Shown: piece by piece, positions 9,608 through 17,568 of the stretch
How the letters are laid out: each line of letters opens with the position of its first letter
Numbering within the stretch: position 1 is the first letter of the stretch
Notes under the pieces: model-generated
Seen by the model: only the letters and a program-made list of their open reading frames with translations
Database searches by the model: none
Told to the model about the DNA's origin: nothing
Translations under genes and position numbers: made by a program
Assembly (NCBI GenBank): GCA_013287095.1
Contig: JABDEJ010000005.1
Coordinates: 1 to 36,182 of the forward strand
Direction of reading: 5' to 3'
DNA: 36,182 bases
Origin: Bacteroidota bacterium
GTDB lineage: Bacteria > Bacteroidota > Bacteroidia > CAILMK01

Positions 9608-11146
9608 ATGGAAAATATTATTGTTGGGCTGGTTATTGGAGTTGTTTTGGGAATTGTAATTGGCTATTTGCTTTACAAAAATCAAATTAATAAGTTAAAA
9701 ATAACACTTTTAAGTACTGTTTCTCAGGAAGTCGTTAACGAGAAGTACATTATGAAAGGATTTTATGATGTACTTAAAACCAATTTTGATGAGCAGTCAA
9801 TTCAAATAGGAGAGCAACACCAAACCATATTAAACCTGACAAATGAAAGGATTAGTAAGGACGAAATTGAGAGGAATTATAGGCCTGCCAAAGCATATAA
9901 TTTAATAGAAGAAAGAGTTAAAAAGTTGGAAGGGGAAAGCACAACAAAGGAGGAGACAATTAACAAATTAAATCGGCAACTTACAGAATTCCAGCAGAAA
10001 GAAAAGTATTTGGACGAAAAGTTACGAACGTTCACAATTGAATTAGAAAATCTTCACAAATTTTCACAGCATGAGTTTGAAACACTGGCAACAAAGGTTT
10101 TAGAGGATAAAAAAGATATTTTTATTAAAGAGAATAAGACCGAACTAGATACTATCCTTGGGCCACTTAAAACTAATCTAAATGAATTCAAAGAAAAAGT
10201 TGAGGCTACGCGAAAAGAAGATATTCAAGATTTAACTTCCCTTAAAAAGGAAATTGAAACTTTACATACTCTAAACACCCAATTAAGTGATGATGCACAA
10301 AATTTGGCTACGGCATTGAAATCAGAAGTAAAAATGCAAGGTAACTGGGGAGAGGATAGGTTAAATATGATTCTCGAAGTTGAAGGACTGCAAAAATATA
10401 TTGATTTTACCAGGGAAGAAATGTACCGTGACAATGAGCAAGAGAAAAACAGAAAGCCCGACTTTATATTAAACTTGCCAAATGGAAAGCATATAATAAT
10501 TGATAGTAAAGTATCTTTAACAGCTTATGTCAATTATTATAATGCACCAACCGCAGAAGAGAAAGTTGAATACTTAAAACAGCATCTAAGAAGCGTAACC
10601 GACCATGTCAACAGTCTGGCAGATAAAAATTATCAATCACTTGCTGGTCTTAGTACCCCGGATTATGTTTTTATGTTTATGCCAATTGAGTCTGCATTAA
10701 CATTGGCAATTAATCAAAATCCTGAGATTTTTGATAATGCATTAAAACGGAAAATCATATTAATAACACCAACTACGTTAGTTGCGACATTGAAAATAGT
10801 TAAGATGTTATGGCAGAAGGAAAACCAGGTAAAAAATGTCGAAGAGATTTTTAGGCAATGTGGCGAATTATATAACAAATTCGTTTTATTCCTAGAAGAA
10901 ATGGATAAAGTCGAGACCGCGTTAAATACTGCTTCAAGGGCTCACAGAGCTGCTATGGATGATTTAAAAGATGGTACAAAAAAGGGGAACACAATTATTG
11001 GGCGATTTGAAACAATCAAAAAATTAGAAGCCAAGACCAACAAACAAATACCTGATAAATATTTAGCGGAAATAGACCTATTACCAGATGACGATGAAAT
11101 AATTGTATTGGATACCGGAACCACAAAGGATTTGGAAGATGAATAG
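9608..11146 (+). CDS. rmuC: RmuC family DNA recombination protein
   Basis: The protein has 512 residues. An N-terminal membrane segment (IIVGLVIGVVLGIVIGYLLY) is followed by a long coiled-coil region (about 60-230). The RmuC domain then begins with the hallmark GNWGEDRLNMILEVEGL. The nuclease-like core reads RKPDFILNLPNGKHIIIDSKVSL, giving the D...DSK arrangement expected of the PD-(D/E)XK-related RmuC fold. RmuC limits inversion of short repeats and acts on recombination intermediates in E. coli, and has been tied to phage restriction elsewhere. The gene is visibly more A/T-rich than its left neighbour (19 G+C in the line at 9721 against 25 in the line at 8701), which hints at a different origin. 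It precedes the toxin-antitoxin pair. Confidence 0.93.
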   Translation: MENIIVGLVIGVVLGIVIGYLLYKNQINKLKITLLSTVSQEVVNEKYIMKGFYDVLKTNFDEQSIQIGEQHQTILNLTNERISKDEIERNYRPAKAYNLIEERVKKLEGESTTKEETINKLNRQLTEFQQKEKYLDEKLRTFTIELENLHKFSQHEFETLATKVLEDKKDIFIKENKTELDTILGPLKTNLNEFKEKVEATRKEDIQDLTSLKKEIETLHTLNTQLSDDAQNLATALKSEVKMQGNWGEDRLNMILEVEGLQKYIDFTREEMYRDNEQEKNRKPDFILNLPNGKHIIIDSKVSLTAYVNYYNAPTAEEKVEYLKQHLRSVTDHVNSLADKNYQSLAGLSTPDYVFMFMPIESALTLAINQNPEIFDNALKRKIILITPTTLVATLKIVKMLWQKENQVKNVEEIFRQCGELYNKFVLFLEEMDKVETALNTASRAHRAAMDDLKDGTKKGNTIIGRFETIKKLEAKTNKQIPDKYLAEIDLLPDDDEIIVLDTGTTKDLEDE

Positions 11147-11161
11147 CGATACCAAGCTCAC

Positions 11162-11416
11162 CTATTTATAAACATCCTTCCTGTGGCCAATTTTGATGAC
11201 AACAATAGTCAGTTCCCCGTTTTCAATAATATACAAAACCCGGTAGTACCCAACCCTGATCCGGTACCTGTTTTGATAACCTTGTAGTTTTTTATGGCCG
11301 GGAGGGAAAGGATTGTTCTTTAATTTTTCAATTGCTGCATAAATTCTTATTATAGAATCCTTTGGCAAGGATAGGAGTGCTTTTTCTGCACTTTTGACAA
11401 ACTCAACCTTATACAC
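11162..11416 (-). CDS. RelE/ParE-family toxin
   Basis: The protein has 84 residues, the standard RelE size. The pattern MYKVEFVKSAEKALLSLPKD, then 'NPFPPGHKKLQGYQNRYRIRVGYYRVLYIIE' and the C-terminal IGHRKDVYK is the classic RelE mRNA interferase layout, with basic R/K residues, a Tyr-rich strand and a terminal HRKDVY. It starts at a GTG whose codon overlaps the antitoxin stop by 8 bases, which suggests translational coupling. By family it would cleave ribosome-bound mRNA; gyrase poisoning as in ParE is the alternative. The frame is intact, so the system may be active. Confidence 0.92.
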   Translation of the reverse strand: MYKVEFVKSAEKALLSLPKDSIIRIYAAIEKLKNNPFPPGHKKLQGYQNRYRIRVGYYRVLYIIENGELTIVVIKIGHRKDVYK

Positions 11417-11618
11417 TACCCGTCTTTTTCTTTGACGAAAGTTTTTTGAAAATTTTCTTTTTTACCTCTGCGATGGGGATGCGTTCTTCGTCCTTGGCTT
11501 CGTCTATCAAAAGGTTGTCCAGGTAGTCTTCAATAAATGGATGCTTTCGGAGATCGAAAGTAGCCATACGCGGATTTCCTTTCTGGTCTTTTTGTATGCT
11601 TATTCCTTTTAGTGACAT
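11409..11618 (-). CDS. antitoxin partner of the RelE-type toxin
   Basis: This 69-residue protein lies immediately upstream of, and overlapping, the RelE-type toxin. It begins MSLKGISIQKDQKGNPRMATFDLRKH and continues with an acidic stretch (IEDYLDNLLIDEAKDEERIP) and a lysine-rich tail. Position, size and charge pattern are those of a type II antitoxin, but I do not recognise a named DNA-binding domain. The acidic middle part probably wraps the basic toxin. Two TAnnTTTG-like boxes lie directly upstream at 11638-11645 and 11661-11668, where autoregulation would be expected. Confidence 0.8.
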   Translation of the reverse strand: MSLKGISIQKDQKGNPRMATFDLRKHPFIEDYLDNLLIDEAKDEERIPIAEVKKKIFKKLSSKKKTGSV

Positions 11619-11637
11619 TATGATGTGTTCTACTTTG

Positions 11638-11668
11638 CAAAAATAACAACTTTAGCTTTACAAAAATA
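11638..11668 (-). promoter_or_regulatory. promoter region of the toxin-antitoxin operon, two TATTTTTG boxes
   Basis: On the minus strand TATTTTTG occurs at 11645-11638 and again at 11668-11661. Both fit TAnnTTTG. The one nearer the gene leaves about 20 bases to the antitoxin ATG. The duplication could be two start sites, or the distal TTTTG could serve as a closely spaced -33 element. Confidence 0.4.
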
Positions 11669-11692
11669 GTTCAAAAAAAAGCAGCGGCACAC

Positions 11693-11729
11693 AAAAAAAG
11701 CCGGTAAAATTTAATTCTTACCGGCTTTT
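11693..11729 (-). terminator. intrinsic terminator of the lipoprotein gene
   Basis: AAAAGCCGGTAA (11696-11707) pairs with TTACCGGCTTTT (11718-11729): a 12-bp perfect stem with a 10-base loop. On the minus strand the stem runs into a T tract. It lies about 30 bases beyond the stop of the gene at 11761 and insulates it from the toxin-antitoxin operon. Confidence 0.85.
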
Positions 11730-11760
11730 GAATTTATACAAAATAAATGAAAAGGTTCTA

Positions 11761-12324
11761 TCAGCCTTCAACCGCTCTTGCCAAAAGCCATAGGATAAAG
11801 AATACAATGGCAATGACCAATACAATAATTCCAATGGTCCAGAAAAGGGCGCCCAATTCCGCAAAGCCAAGTATTGCAAGGATAACGCCAACAACAAGAC
11901 ATGCTATTGCAAAACCAAGCCATCCCTCGGTATGATTTGTTTTTGAATAAGATGCCACTAAATTATTTGATCCCATGTGTCGGATTGCATTTGCTTTTTT
12001 CAATATTTCCTTACCCACTTGCTTTGGAGTAATATTAGCAACTGGATTGTGGATCAATCTCTTAGCATGTACTATTTGAGTTGGTTTGCTGCTTGTTGTT
12101 GAGAGTGCTGTTGAATTAGCGGTGGGTGGAAGGAGCTGCGGCGATGTAACCTCAACCATTGGCGAAGTTTCTGCTTTTTGTACAGGATTTTGTTGTTTTT
12201 CAAGTACCTGTGCATTTGCAAGGTGGTTCGCTTTAGGAATAGAAGTAAGTTCCCTGCTACAGGAGCTTAATAAAAAGACGGCTACTATGGCCGATGCACA
12301 TAATTGTTTGTAAGAGTTTTTCAT
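11761..12324 (-). CDS. lipoprotein with two C-terminal membrane segments, function unknown
   Basis: The 187-residue product starts with a lipoprotein signal peptide (MKNSYKQLCASAIVAVFLLSSC, lipobox LLSSC, Cys22). A Ser/Thr/Pro-rich linker without clear fold follows (about 30-110). Two hydrophobic segments come at the end: WLGFAIACLVVGVILAILGF and LFWTIGIIVLVIAIVFFILW. Bacteroidota encode many such short lipoproteins with a terminal two-helix hairpin; I know no function. A lipid-anchored N-terminus plus a membrane hairpin suggests inner-membrane attachment at both ends. It has its own terminator (11693-11729) and stands alone. Confidence 0.8.
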   Translation of the reverse strand: MKNSYKQLCASAIVAVFLLSSCSRELTSIPKANHLANAQVLEKQQNPVQKAETSPMVEVTSPQLLPPTANSTALSTTSSKPTQIVHAKRLIHNPVANITPKQVGKEILKKANAIRHMGSNNLVASYSKTNHTEGWLGFAIACLVVGVILAILGFAELGALFWTIGIIVLVIAIVFFILWLLARAVEG

Positions 12325-12424
12325 AAATTATTATTAGTTCTGGTTGTAGAACACACCAGCTAACGATAATGTTTAGAGTTCGTTGGTAGAGATTGTCAAT
12401 ACAGCTTATCCAACAGATTATCCT

Positions 12425-12526
12425 TGACCCTAAAGGGAACCTATGACTATTCCATTTGGAATTTTTCAGGACATCTTAACAAGATAATCATCATCAAGAA
12501 CTCAACGATAGTTCCCTTTAGGGTCA
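12425..12526. repeat. 16-bp perfect inverted repeat with 70-base spacer
   Basis: TGACCCTAAAGGGAAC (12425-12440) is matched exactly by its reverse complement at 12511-12526. Each arm also holds an internal palindrome-like CCCT-AA-AGGG core. The element fills the gap between the lipoprotein gene and the 3' end of the EnvC-like gene. It looks like a dispersed intergenic repeat and might help terminate transcription of the envelope operon. Confidence 0.75.
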
Positions 12527-12534
12527 GGGCACAA

Positions 12535-13836
12535 CTACCTCCGTATCAGCCACTGCTCGGGATCAAGCTTCACATCTGGAGCTTTCCAGATTTCAAGTTC
12601 TACCTGGGGGTCGCCTGTTATTTTATCCACGCCTACAGTTCCTATTTCCTGCCTGACGGCTAATTTTTCTCCGGTATGCACTGAAACCCTTTCCAGGTTT
12701 GAATAAACAGTAAAATAATTCCCGTGATTGATGATCACCGCATTATTAGCCCCGGGAATGGTGATAACAGCGGTAACCTTTCCACCAAAAACACATCTTG
12801 CTTTTGAGCCTTGTGCTGTTTTAATAATCACGCCGTTACAGTTCACGGTCACCCTTTCAAGGGTGGGATGGGCATGTACACCAAAGTGCTCTATGATGGC
12901 CCCATTTTCTACCGGCCAGGGAAGCCGTGACCTGTTTTCCGCAAAACGGGCCGACAGCTCTGCCATTTCGGGGGTTGGAGAGAGGACTTCATTTGGTGCC
13001 GTTTTCTTGGAGGACCGTTTATTCTCTTTTGTTTCGTTTCGGTTTTCCCTGTTTTCTGCCCTGGCTTTTCTGTTTGCCTCTGCTATTTCTTTAGCGATAA
13101 TATTACGTATGGCTTTATCTAATTGCTTCGCTACGCGTTGTTGTTCTGCCAGTTGCCGGCGGATCTTTTTTTCATCACCCTGGAGTTTGTGCATCAGCTC
13201 ATTTTGCTCCTGCTTGTTGCTTTCCAGGGATTTTTCTTCTTCATCAAGACTTGCCAAAACCTCTTTTTTTGATGCTTCTTCTGTTTTCAGGTCTGCGATA
13301 CGGCTTGCCAGGGATGCTTCTGTTTTTTCTATAAGTTCAACCTGGGTTTGGCGGTATGAGGTGTAGAACCTGACGAATTCAACACGCTTGATTGCTTCAT
13401 TAAAAGAATTGGCTGCAAAAACAAATGAAACCTGGTTTACAGCCCTCCGGTTTTTGTACATGTAGTACATAAGTTTGGCATAGTCTTTTTTCAGGTTGGC
13501 CACATCGCTATCCAAAGCGCTTACAATATCACTCTCTGCTTCAATATGCTGCGTAATGGCATTGAGTTGGTTTTGCAGCGTATTTATAAGGCTTTGCCTT
13601 TGGCTGATGAGTTCGTTGAGGTCGGCAAGATAGGCAAGGGTTTTACGTTCTTTGGCCCCCGTTTCAGATAAGCGTTTTTTTAAAGCCGCTATCTCCTTTT
13701 CCTTTTGTTTTCGCTGGTGTTCAAGTTCGGCACGGCTTTGTGCCTTGATCCTGTCGCTGCCCATAAAAAGCAGGGCACAAATCATGAATAAGCTACTGAG
13801 CTTTAGTATATGACGCGGGTATCTTGAAGGGTGCAT
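12535..13836 (-). CDS. EnvC-like murein hydrolase activator (coiled coil plus degenerate LytM/M23 domain)
   Basis: The frame is open from 13863, but the ATG at 13836 gives a normal signal peptide (MHPSRYPRHILKLSSLFMIC...KAQ); ATGs at 13842 and 13863 are alternatives. A long coiled coil follows (residues about 30-260), interrupted near the middle as in EnvC and rich in Lys/Arg/Glu. The C-terminal LytM/M23 fold begins LPWPVENGAIIEHFGVHAHP. Zinc ligands of active M23 peptidases are absent: the H..D motif reads VNCNG, the final HxH reads VELE, and the Y.HL segment reads YSNL. This is the EnvC situation, where the inactive domain switches on cell-wall amidases at division. It is the last gene of the envelope operon; the reading frames of this gene and the DUF4292 gene overlap by about 44 bases. 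Confidence 0.88.
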   Translation of the reverse strand: MHPSRYPRHILKLSSLFMICALLFMGSDRIKAQSRAELEHQRKQKEKEIAALKKRLSETGAKERKTLAYLADLNELISQRQSLINTLQNQLNAITQHIEAESDIVSALDSDVANLKKDYAKLMYYMYKNRRAVNQVSFVFAANSFNEAIKRVEFVRFYTSYRQTQVELIEKTEASLASRIADLKTEEASKKEVLASLDEEEKSLESNKQEQNELMHKLQGDEKKIRRQLAEQQRVAKQLDKAIRNIIAKEIAEANRKARAENRENRNETKENKRSSKKTAPNEVLSPTPEMAELSARFAENRSRLPWPVENGAIIEHFGVHAHPTLERVTVNCNGVIIKTAQGSKARCVFGGKVTAVITIPGANNAVIINHGNYFTVYSNLERVSVHTGEKLAVRQEIGTVGVDKITGDPQVELEIWKAPDVKLDPEQWLIRR

Positions 13837-14563
13837 CCACATTTTTGGGAAGGCTGTATCCACTAACGTTCAAAGTTATATGAATTTTGTCCGGAGTGTG
13901 TATTTCCACATCAATATTATTAGGAAGATACTGGTCGCCCACCTGTTTAAAATTGTTGTAATTAATAACCACAAATTCCCTGATATTCTTTTCATAACGG
14001 TATTGCAGCATCCGTAGTGCCGACTTGTCCATCATAATCACTTCCTTGAACATAGAATTTTGGTTTTCAATACGATATACATCTTTCAATCTGGAAAAAT
14101 GGCTGTTATCGTTAATGCCAAATGGAGGGATGGCTAACAGCAGGTTTTGCATGGAATTGAAACTAAGCCCGCTCAACCCCAAAGTTTTATCAAGGTCGGG
14201 CATGGTGAGTACCGAATAATTTTTTTGCAAGCGGTTCAGGATCGTTGCGCTATCGGTATTCATCAGTATCCGCACGGCCTCAATCATTTTGTTTGCAGAT
14301 GCCCAGATCACGCTGTCTTTACGGTTGCGTATGGCCAGGTTAGCGGTAATATCAGAAGATCCGTCATCATATTCAATTTCAGCCTCAGTTACAAGCCAGG
14401 CATATTTTGCAGGATGTGTATCTACCTGTTTTTTTAAGGATGCAATATCGGTTGCAGCCGGCTGATTGGAAACCAGTCCGGAAAGGCCGCCCTTGAAGGA
14501 TGCACATGATGACAATACCAGGGCTGAAAAGATAGATAGGGTTATTGCCGGTCTATTCAACAA
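13793..14563 (-). CDS. DUF4292 lipoprotein
   Basis: A 256-residue lipoprotein with signal MLNRPAITLSIFSALVLSSC and lipobox LSSC at about residue 20. The body matches the Bacteroidota family DUF4292: 'WLVTEAEIEYDDGSSDITANLAIRNRKDSVIW' opens a strand-rich fold similar to the outer-membrane lipoproteins LolB/LolA. It probably sits in the periplasm attached to an envelope membrane and may carry a hydrophobic ligand, but that is inferred from fold likeness. Its start overlaps the end of the TPR gene by 11 bases and its end overlaps the EnvC-like gene, so the three are translationally coupled. Confidence 0.88.
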   Translation of the reverse strand: MLNRPAITLSIFSALVLSSCASFKGGLSGLVSNQPAATDIASLKKQVDTHPAKYAWLVTEAEIEYDDGSSDITANLAIRNRKDSVIWASANKMIEAVRILMNTDSATILNRLQKNYSVLTMPDLDKTLGLSGLSFNSMQNLLLAIPPFGINDNSHFSRLKDVYRIENQNSMFKEVIMMDKSALRMLQYRYEKNIREFVVINYNNFKQVGDQYLPNNIDVEIHTPDKIHITLNVSGYSLPKNVDAPFKIPASYTKAQ

Positions 14564-16316
14564 TTTTCTGATTTGCTATTTTTTTATCAAGGGTGGGAGA
14601 GTCGTCGCCGTATTGTTTGGCATATTTCCAGTATTCCACGGCCTTTTCTACATGGCCCAGCTTGTATTCAACGTCTCCGTAATGCTCATTTACTTCACCA
14701 CTCTTTTTGTCGGCATCAAGTGACTGGCTGATAAATTTTGCCGCTTCATCATATTTCCCTTCCTTGTACAATATGTATCCATAGGTGTCTAAATATGATG
14801 CATTTGCAGGTTCTTTTTCGAGCGATTTTTTAGACATGGCTTCCGCTTTGTCCATGTTTTCGTTCCTCACGGATAAATAGTATGCATAATTATTAAGGGC
14901 CAGTACATTATCAGGATCCTGTGCCAGTACTTTTTCAAAATACATATCTGATTTAGTGTAGTCGTTCAGCCTGTAATATGCCTCAGCAAGGTTATTATAG
15001 AAGTCCAGTTCCAGGAGTTTGTTATCTGTTACCTGGTTCAAGCCTGACTCAAGTACATCAGCAGCCTTTTTATAATTTTTCAGTTGAAGGTTTGCTTCTC
15101 CGCTCATAAAATAAACAACCGGCTGGGCAGGAAACAGTTCCAGCGCCTTATCGCTTTCATCAGATAAGTCCTTGTAATCCTTTAATTCAGCTTCACACAA
15201 CAGTAATTGCTGCCATACGGAAAAAATATCCTTTTTGGTTTCCAGCGATTTACGGTATTCAACCCTTGCAGAATCATATTTCTTATCGAGATAGAACATA
15301 TCCCCAAAAATGGCATGGGCCTTAGCATCAGCAGGATGTGCAGCCACCATTATCCGGGTAAGCGCGTATGCATCGGCTTTATCTTCTTCATCCTTATTTG
15401 GCTGCATTAAATAGTCATTATATAAAATGCTTATTTTATTGTCTATTGATAATTTAGGATTCCCGAAAGCCGTCTTTAGCATTTCAAATGCCTTGGCATG
15501 ATCTCCCTTCTGGTAATAAAATTCAGCAAGGGCAAGTTGGGTCTGGCCGTCATTTGGGTTCTTTTTCAAAAGGTTGTTATAAACTTCCAATGCCTTTGCT
15601 TCATTTCCCGATTTCATCCAGGTTTCCGCCAGCAACTGGTAATAACTCGGATCATCAGGGTTGGCTTCAATAAGTTTATTTATAACGTCAATAGCTTTAT
15701 CGTATTTGCCTTGGGCAACATATAACTTCTCTTTTTGTAAAGCTACTTCCTCACTTGTGCCAAAAATTTTCTCAATTTTGTCGTATTCTTTAATGGCGTC
15801 GGAGCTATTGCCGGCGGCTTCATAAATAGCCGCCAACCTGAAATAGTTTTCCGCGTTGTCAGGATCATTTGCTATCAGTTTTTGATAAAGACCTGCTGCT
15901 TTGTCCCATTTTTTTTCAAAACGATAGATGTCAGACAATTGCAACAAGTACCATTTGTTCTCCCCTTTGTCAATACTTACTGCTTTTTCAGAAGCCTTTT
16001 CAGCATCTTCTACTTTGTTCAATTGTACATCCGCATTGGCTATTTCATAATATGCGGGCGCCGCATTATTGTCAATTTTGGCAGCCTGTTCAAAATCACG
16101 AAGTGCCGTCTGGTAATTTCCGGCCATTTTTTCACGTATGCCATCGAAATAGGAATTTTCAAACTCGTGCTGCTTTAGTTCTGATACCCGTTTGTTGATA
16201 GAGCCTGGGCCATTGCCTTTTTCGGAGCTTTTTGAAAGCCGCTGGCCTGACCCACAAGAGGATAGACCACCAATTAATGCCGTAAGGCATATATATATTA
16301 TTGTTGTGTTTTTCAT
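14553..16316 (-). CDS. TPR-repeat lipoprotein
   Basis: The open frame extends to 16358, but the ATG at 16316 starts a lipoprotein signal (MKNTTIIYICLTALIGGLSSC), so the protein is about 587 residues. The mature part consists almost wholly of tetratricopeptide repeats, with the W/L/G/Y/A/F/A/P periodicity visible in units such as 'AAPAYYEIANADVQLNKVEDAEKASEKAVSID' and 'VLALNNYAYYLSVRNENMDKAEAMSKKSLEKEP'. It probably acts as a periplasmic scaffold anchored by lipid. It lies between the nucleotidyltransferase and DUF4292 genes; the fixed order of this set suggests a role in building or dividing the envelope. Confidence 0.9.
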   Translation of the reverse strand: MKNTTIIYICLTALIGGLSSCGSGQRLSKSSEKGNGPGSINKRVSELKQHEFENSYFDGIREKMAGNYQTALRDFEQAAKIDNNAAPAYYEIANADVQLNKVEDAEKASEKAVSIDKGENKWYLLQLSDIYRFEKKWDKAAGLYQKLIANDPDNAENYFRLAAIYEAAGNSSDAIKEYDKIEKIFGTSEEVALQKEKLYVAQGKYDKAIDVINKLIEANPDDPSYYQLLAETWMKSGNEAKALEVYNNLLKKNPNDGQTQLALAEFYYQKGDHAKAFEMLKTAFGNPKLSIDNKISILYNDYLMQPNKDEEDKADAYALTRIMVAAHPADAKAHAIFGDMFYLDKKYDSARVEYRKSLETKKDIFSVWQQLLLCEAELKDYKDLSDESDKALELFPAQPVVYFMSGEANLQLKNYKKAADVLESGLNQVTDNKLLELDFYNNLAEAYYRLNDYTKSDMYFEKVLAQDPDNVLALNNYAYYLSVRNENMDKAEAMSKKSLEKEPANASYLDTYGYILYKEGKYDEAAKFISQSLDADKKSGEVNEHYGDVEYKLGHVEKAVEYWKYAKQYGDDSPTLDKKIANQKIVE

Positions 16317-16406
16317 TCTTTTACTAAAGTACAGGGGATACAGCAATCTCTTTGCCAAACATACCTATTACCGGAAACAATGTAAACCTCATTTGAGTTT
16401 AGTTTA

Positions 16407-17402
16407 TTACTTTACCTCAGAATAATCGCCTAGGTTTACGGATTCTTTTTTGCCTTCATACACACTGTAATTGCCGTTCATAGCCCCTTCAAGGTTTCCA
16501 TTAATAACCCTGGCATTGTTCATGATAATGCTATTGGAAATAACGGAAGATTCAATAACCGTATGATCACCTATAGACACAAAAGGCCCGACAACTGAGT
16601 TCCTGATTACCACACCCTTGCCGATATAACTTGGGTCAAGAATTATGGAAGACTCAACCTTTAAATCAGCGGCATGTTCAGGTTTGCTCATTTCAAGCAC
16701 TACTTTATTGGTTGCTACGGTAGCATCTTTGTTGCCACAATCAAGCCAATGGGATACGGAAGCTGTTTTGAACTTGTAACCTTTGTCTTTCATATCGGTA
16801 AGGGCATCCGTTAGCTGGTATTCGCCATTTACAATATGATTGGTATCAATAAGTGATTGAAGTTCCTGGCGCAAATAGACGCCATCCCTGAAATAATAGA
16901 TGCCTATAATGGCTTCATCAGAAACGAATTCCTTTGGTTTTTCCCAGAATTGCTTCACGATGCCCTCATTGTCTTTTTCTACAACGCCAAAAGCAGATGG
17001 GTCATCTATTTTGCTTGTCCATATAATACCATCTTCCCTTGTATTGATCCTGAAATCAGCATAAAAAAGGGTGTCGGCAAAAGCGACGATTACATGTCCA
17101 TCTAATGCCGGCGCTGCACATAGAATGGCGTGTGCCGTGCCAAGAGGCTGCTCCTGATAGTAAATAGAACCTTTTGCACCGGCTTTTTCAGCCATGGCGA
17201 TAAGACTTTCTTCAACATCCTTTCCAAAATCGCCAATCACAAAAGCGATTTCGTCTATTTTTTCATCACAAACTGCCGAAAGACCCTCAACCAATCTTTG
17301 TACAATTGGTTTGCCTGCAACCGGAATCATGGGTTTTGGTACGGTAAGCGTGTGTGGGCGCATTCTTTTGCCCATCCCCGCCATTGGAATAATAATCTTC
17401 AT
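16407..17402 (-). CDS. sugar-phosphate nucleotidyltransferase
   Basis: The protein has 331 residues. The N-terminus MKIIIPMAGMGKRMRPHTLT...KPMIPVAGKPI is the nucleotide-binding signature (GxGxRxxPxT...KPMxPVxGKP) of NTP-transferases such as RmlA and GlmU. A catalytic Asp-containing strand appears as VIVAFADTLF, where RmlA has GDN/GDT-type motifs. The C-terminus (about residues 255-310) shows hexapeptide-like turns (VVIRNSVVGPFVSIGDHTVI), a short left-handed beta helix. It activates a sugar-1-phosphate with an NTP; glucose-1-phosphate and dTTP or UTP are likely, but specificity cannot be read here. It is the first gene of the envelope operon seen in the window. Confidence 0.9.
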   Translation of the reverse strand: MKIIIPMAGMGKRMRPHTLTVPKPMIPVAGKPIVQRLVEGLSAVCDEKIDEIAFVIGDFGKDVEESLIAMAEKAGAKGSIYYQEQPLGTAHAILCAAPALDGHVIVAFADTLFYADFRINTREDGIIWTSKIDDPSAFGVVEKDNEGIVKQFWEKPKEFVSDEAIIGIYYFRDGVYLRQELQSLIDTNHIVNGEYQLTDALTDMKDKGYKFKTASVSHWLDCGNKDATVATNKVVLEMSKPEHAADLKVESSIILDPSYIGKGVVIRNSVVGPFVSIGDHTVIESSVISNSIIMNNARVINGNLEGAMNGNYSVYEGKKESVNLGDYSEVK

Positions 17403-17410
17403 TTTTAAGA

Positions 17411-17502
17411 CTCTCTGCGCTTTTAAGCTAAAAAGCTGTAAAGGTACGATTTTGGTTTAAGAAGTAACCGCAGAGAACACAAAGGTGTCGCAGAGAGCGG
17501 CA
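17411..17502. repeat. degenerate CGCAGAGA-type intergenic repeat
   Basis: CTCTCTGCGC at 17411-17420 and CGCAGAGA-containing stretches near 17470 and 17489-17497 form a broken inverted pattern. The phrase 'accgcagagaacacaaaggtgtcgcagaga' (in part) is a type of interspersed repeat I know from other Bacteroidota intergenic regions. It separates the nucleotidyltransferase promoter from the giant SBBP gene. Confidence 0.5.
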
Positions 17503-17524
17503 AAGACAAACTTTGCATCCTAAA

Positions 17525-17554
17525 TTGACCGGACCAAATATTTTCTTATATTTC
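17525..17554 (+). promoter_or_regulatory. candidate promoter of the SBBP-repeat gene
   Basis: TTGACC (17525-17530) and TATATT (17547-17552) are 16 bases apart, fitting a classical -35/-10 layout. The same -10 region read as TATATTTC is one base from the Bacteroidota TAnnTTTG box. The start codon follows at 17569. Confidence 0.4.
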
Positions 17555-17568
17555 CGCTTTATTTTAAA

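Noticed and set aside
12728..13366. 212-residue open frame on the plus strand
   Set aside because: It is the antisense of the EnvC-like coding region, with Ser/Phe-rich composition typical of a shadow of Lys/Glu-rich coiled coil.
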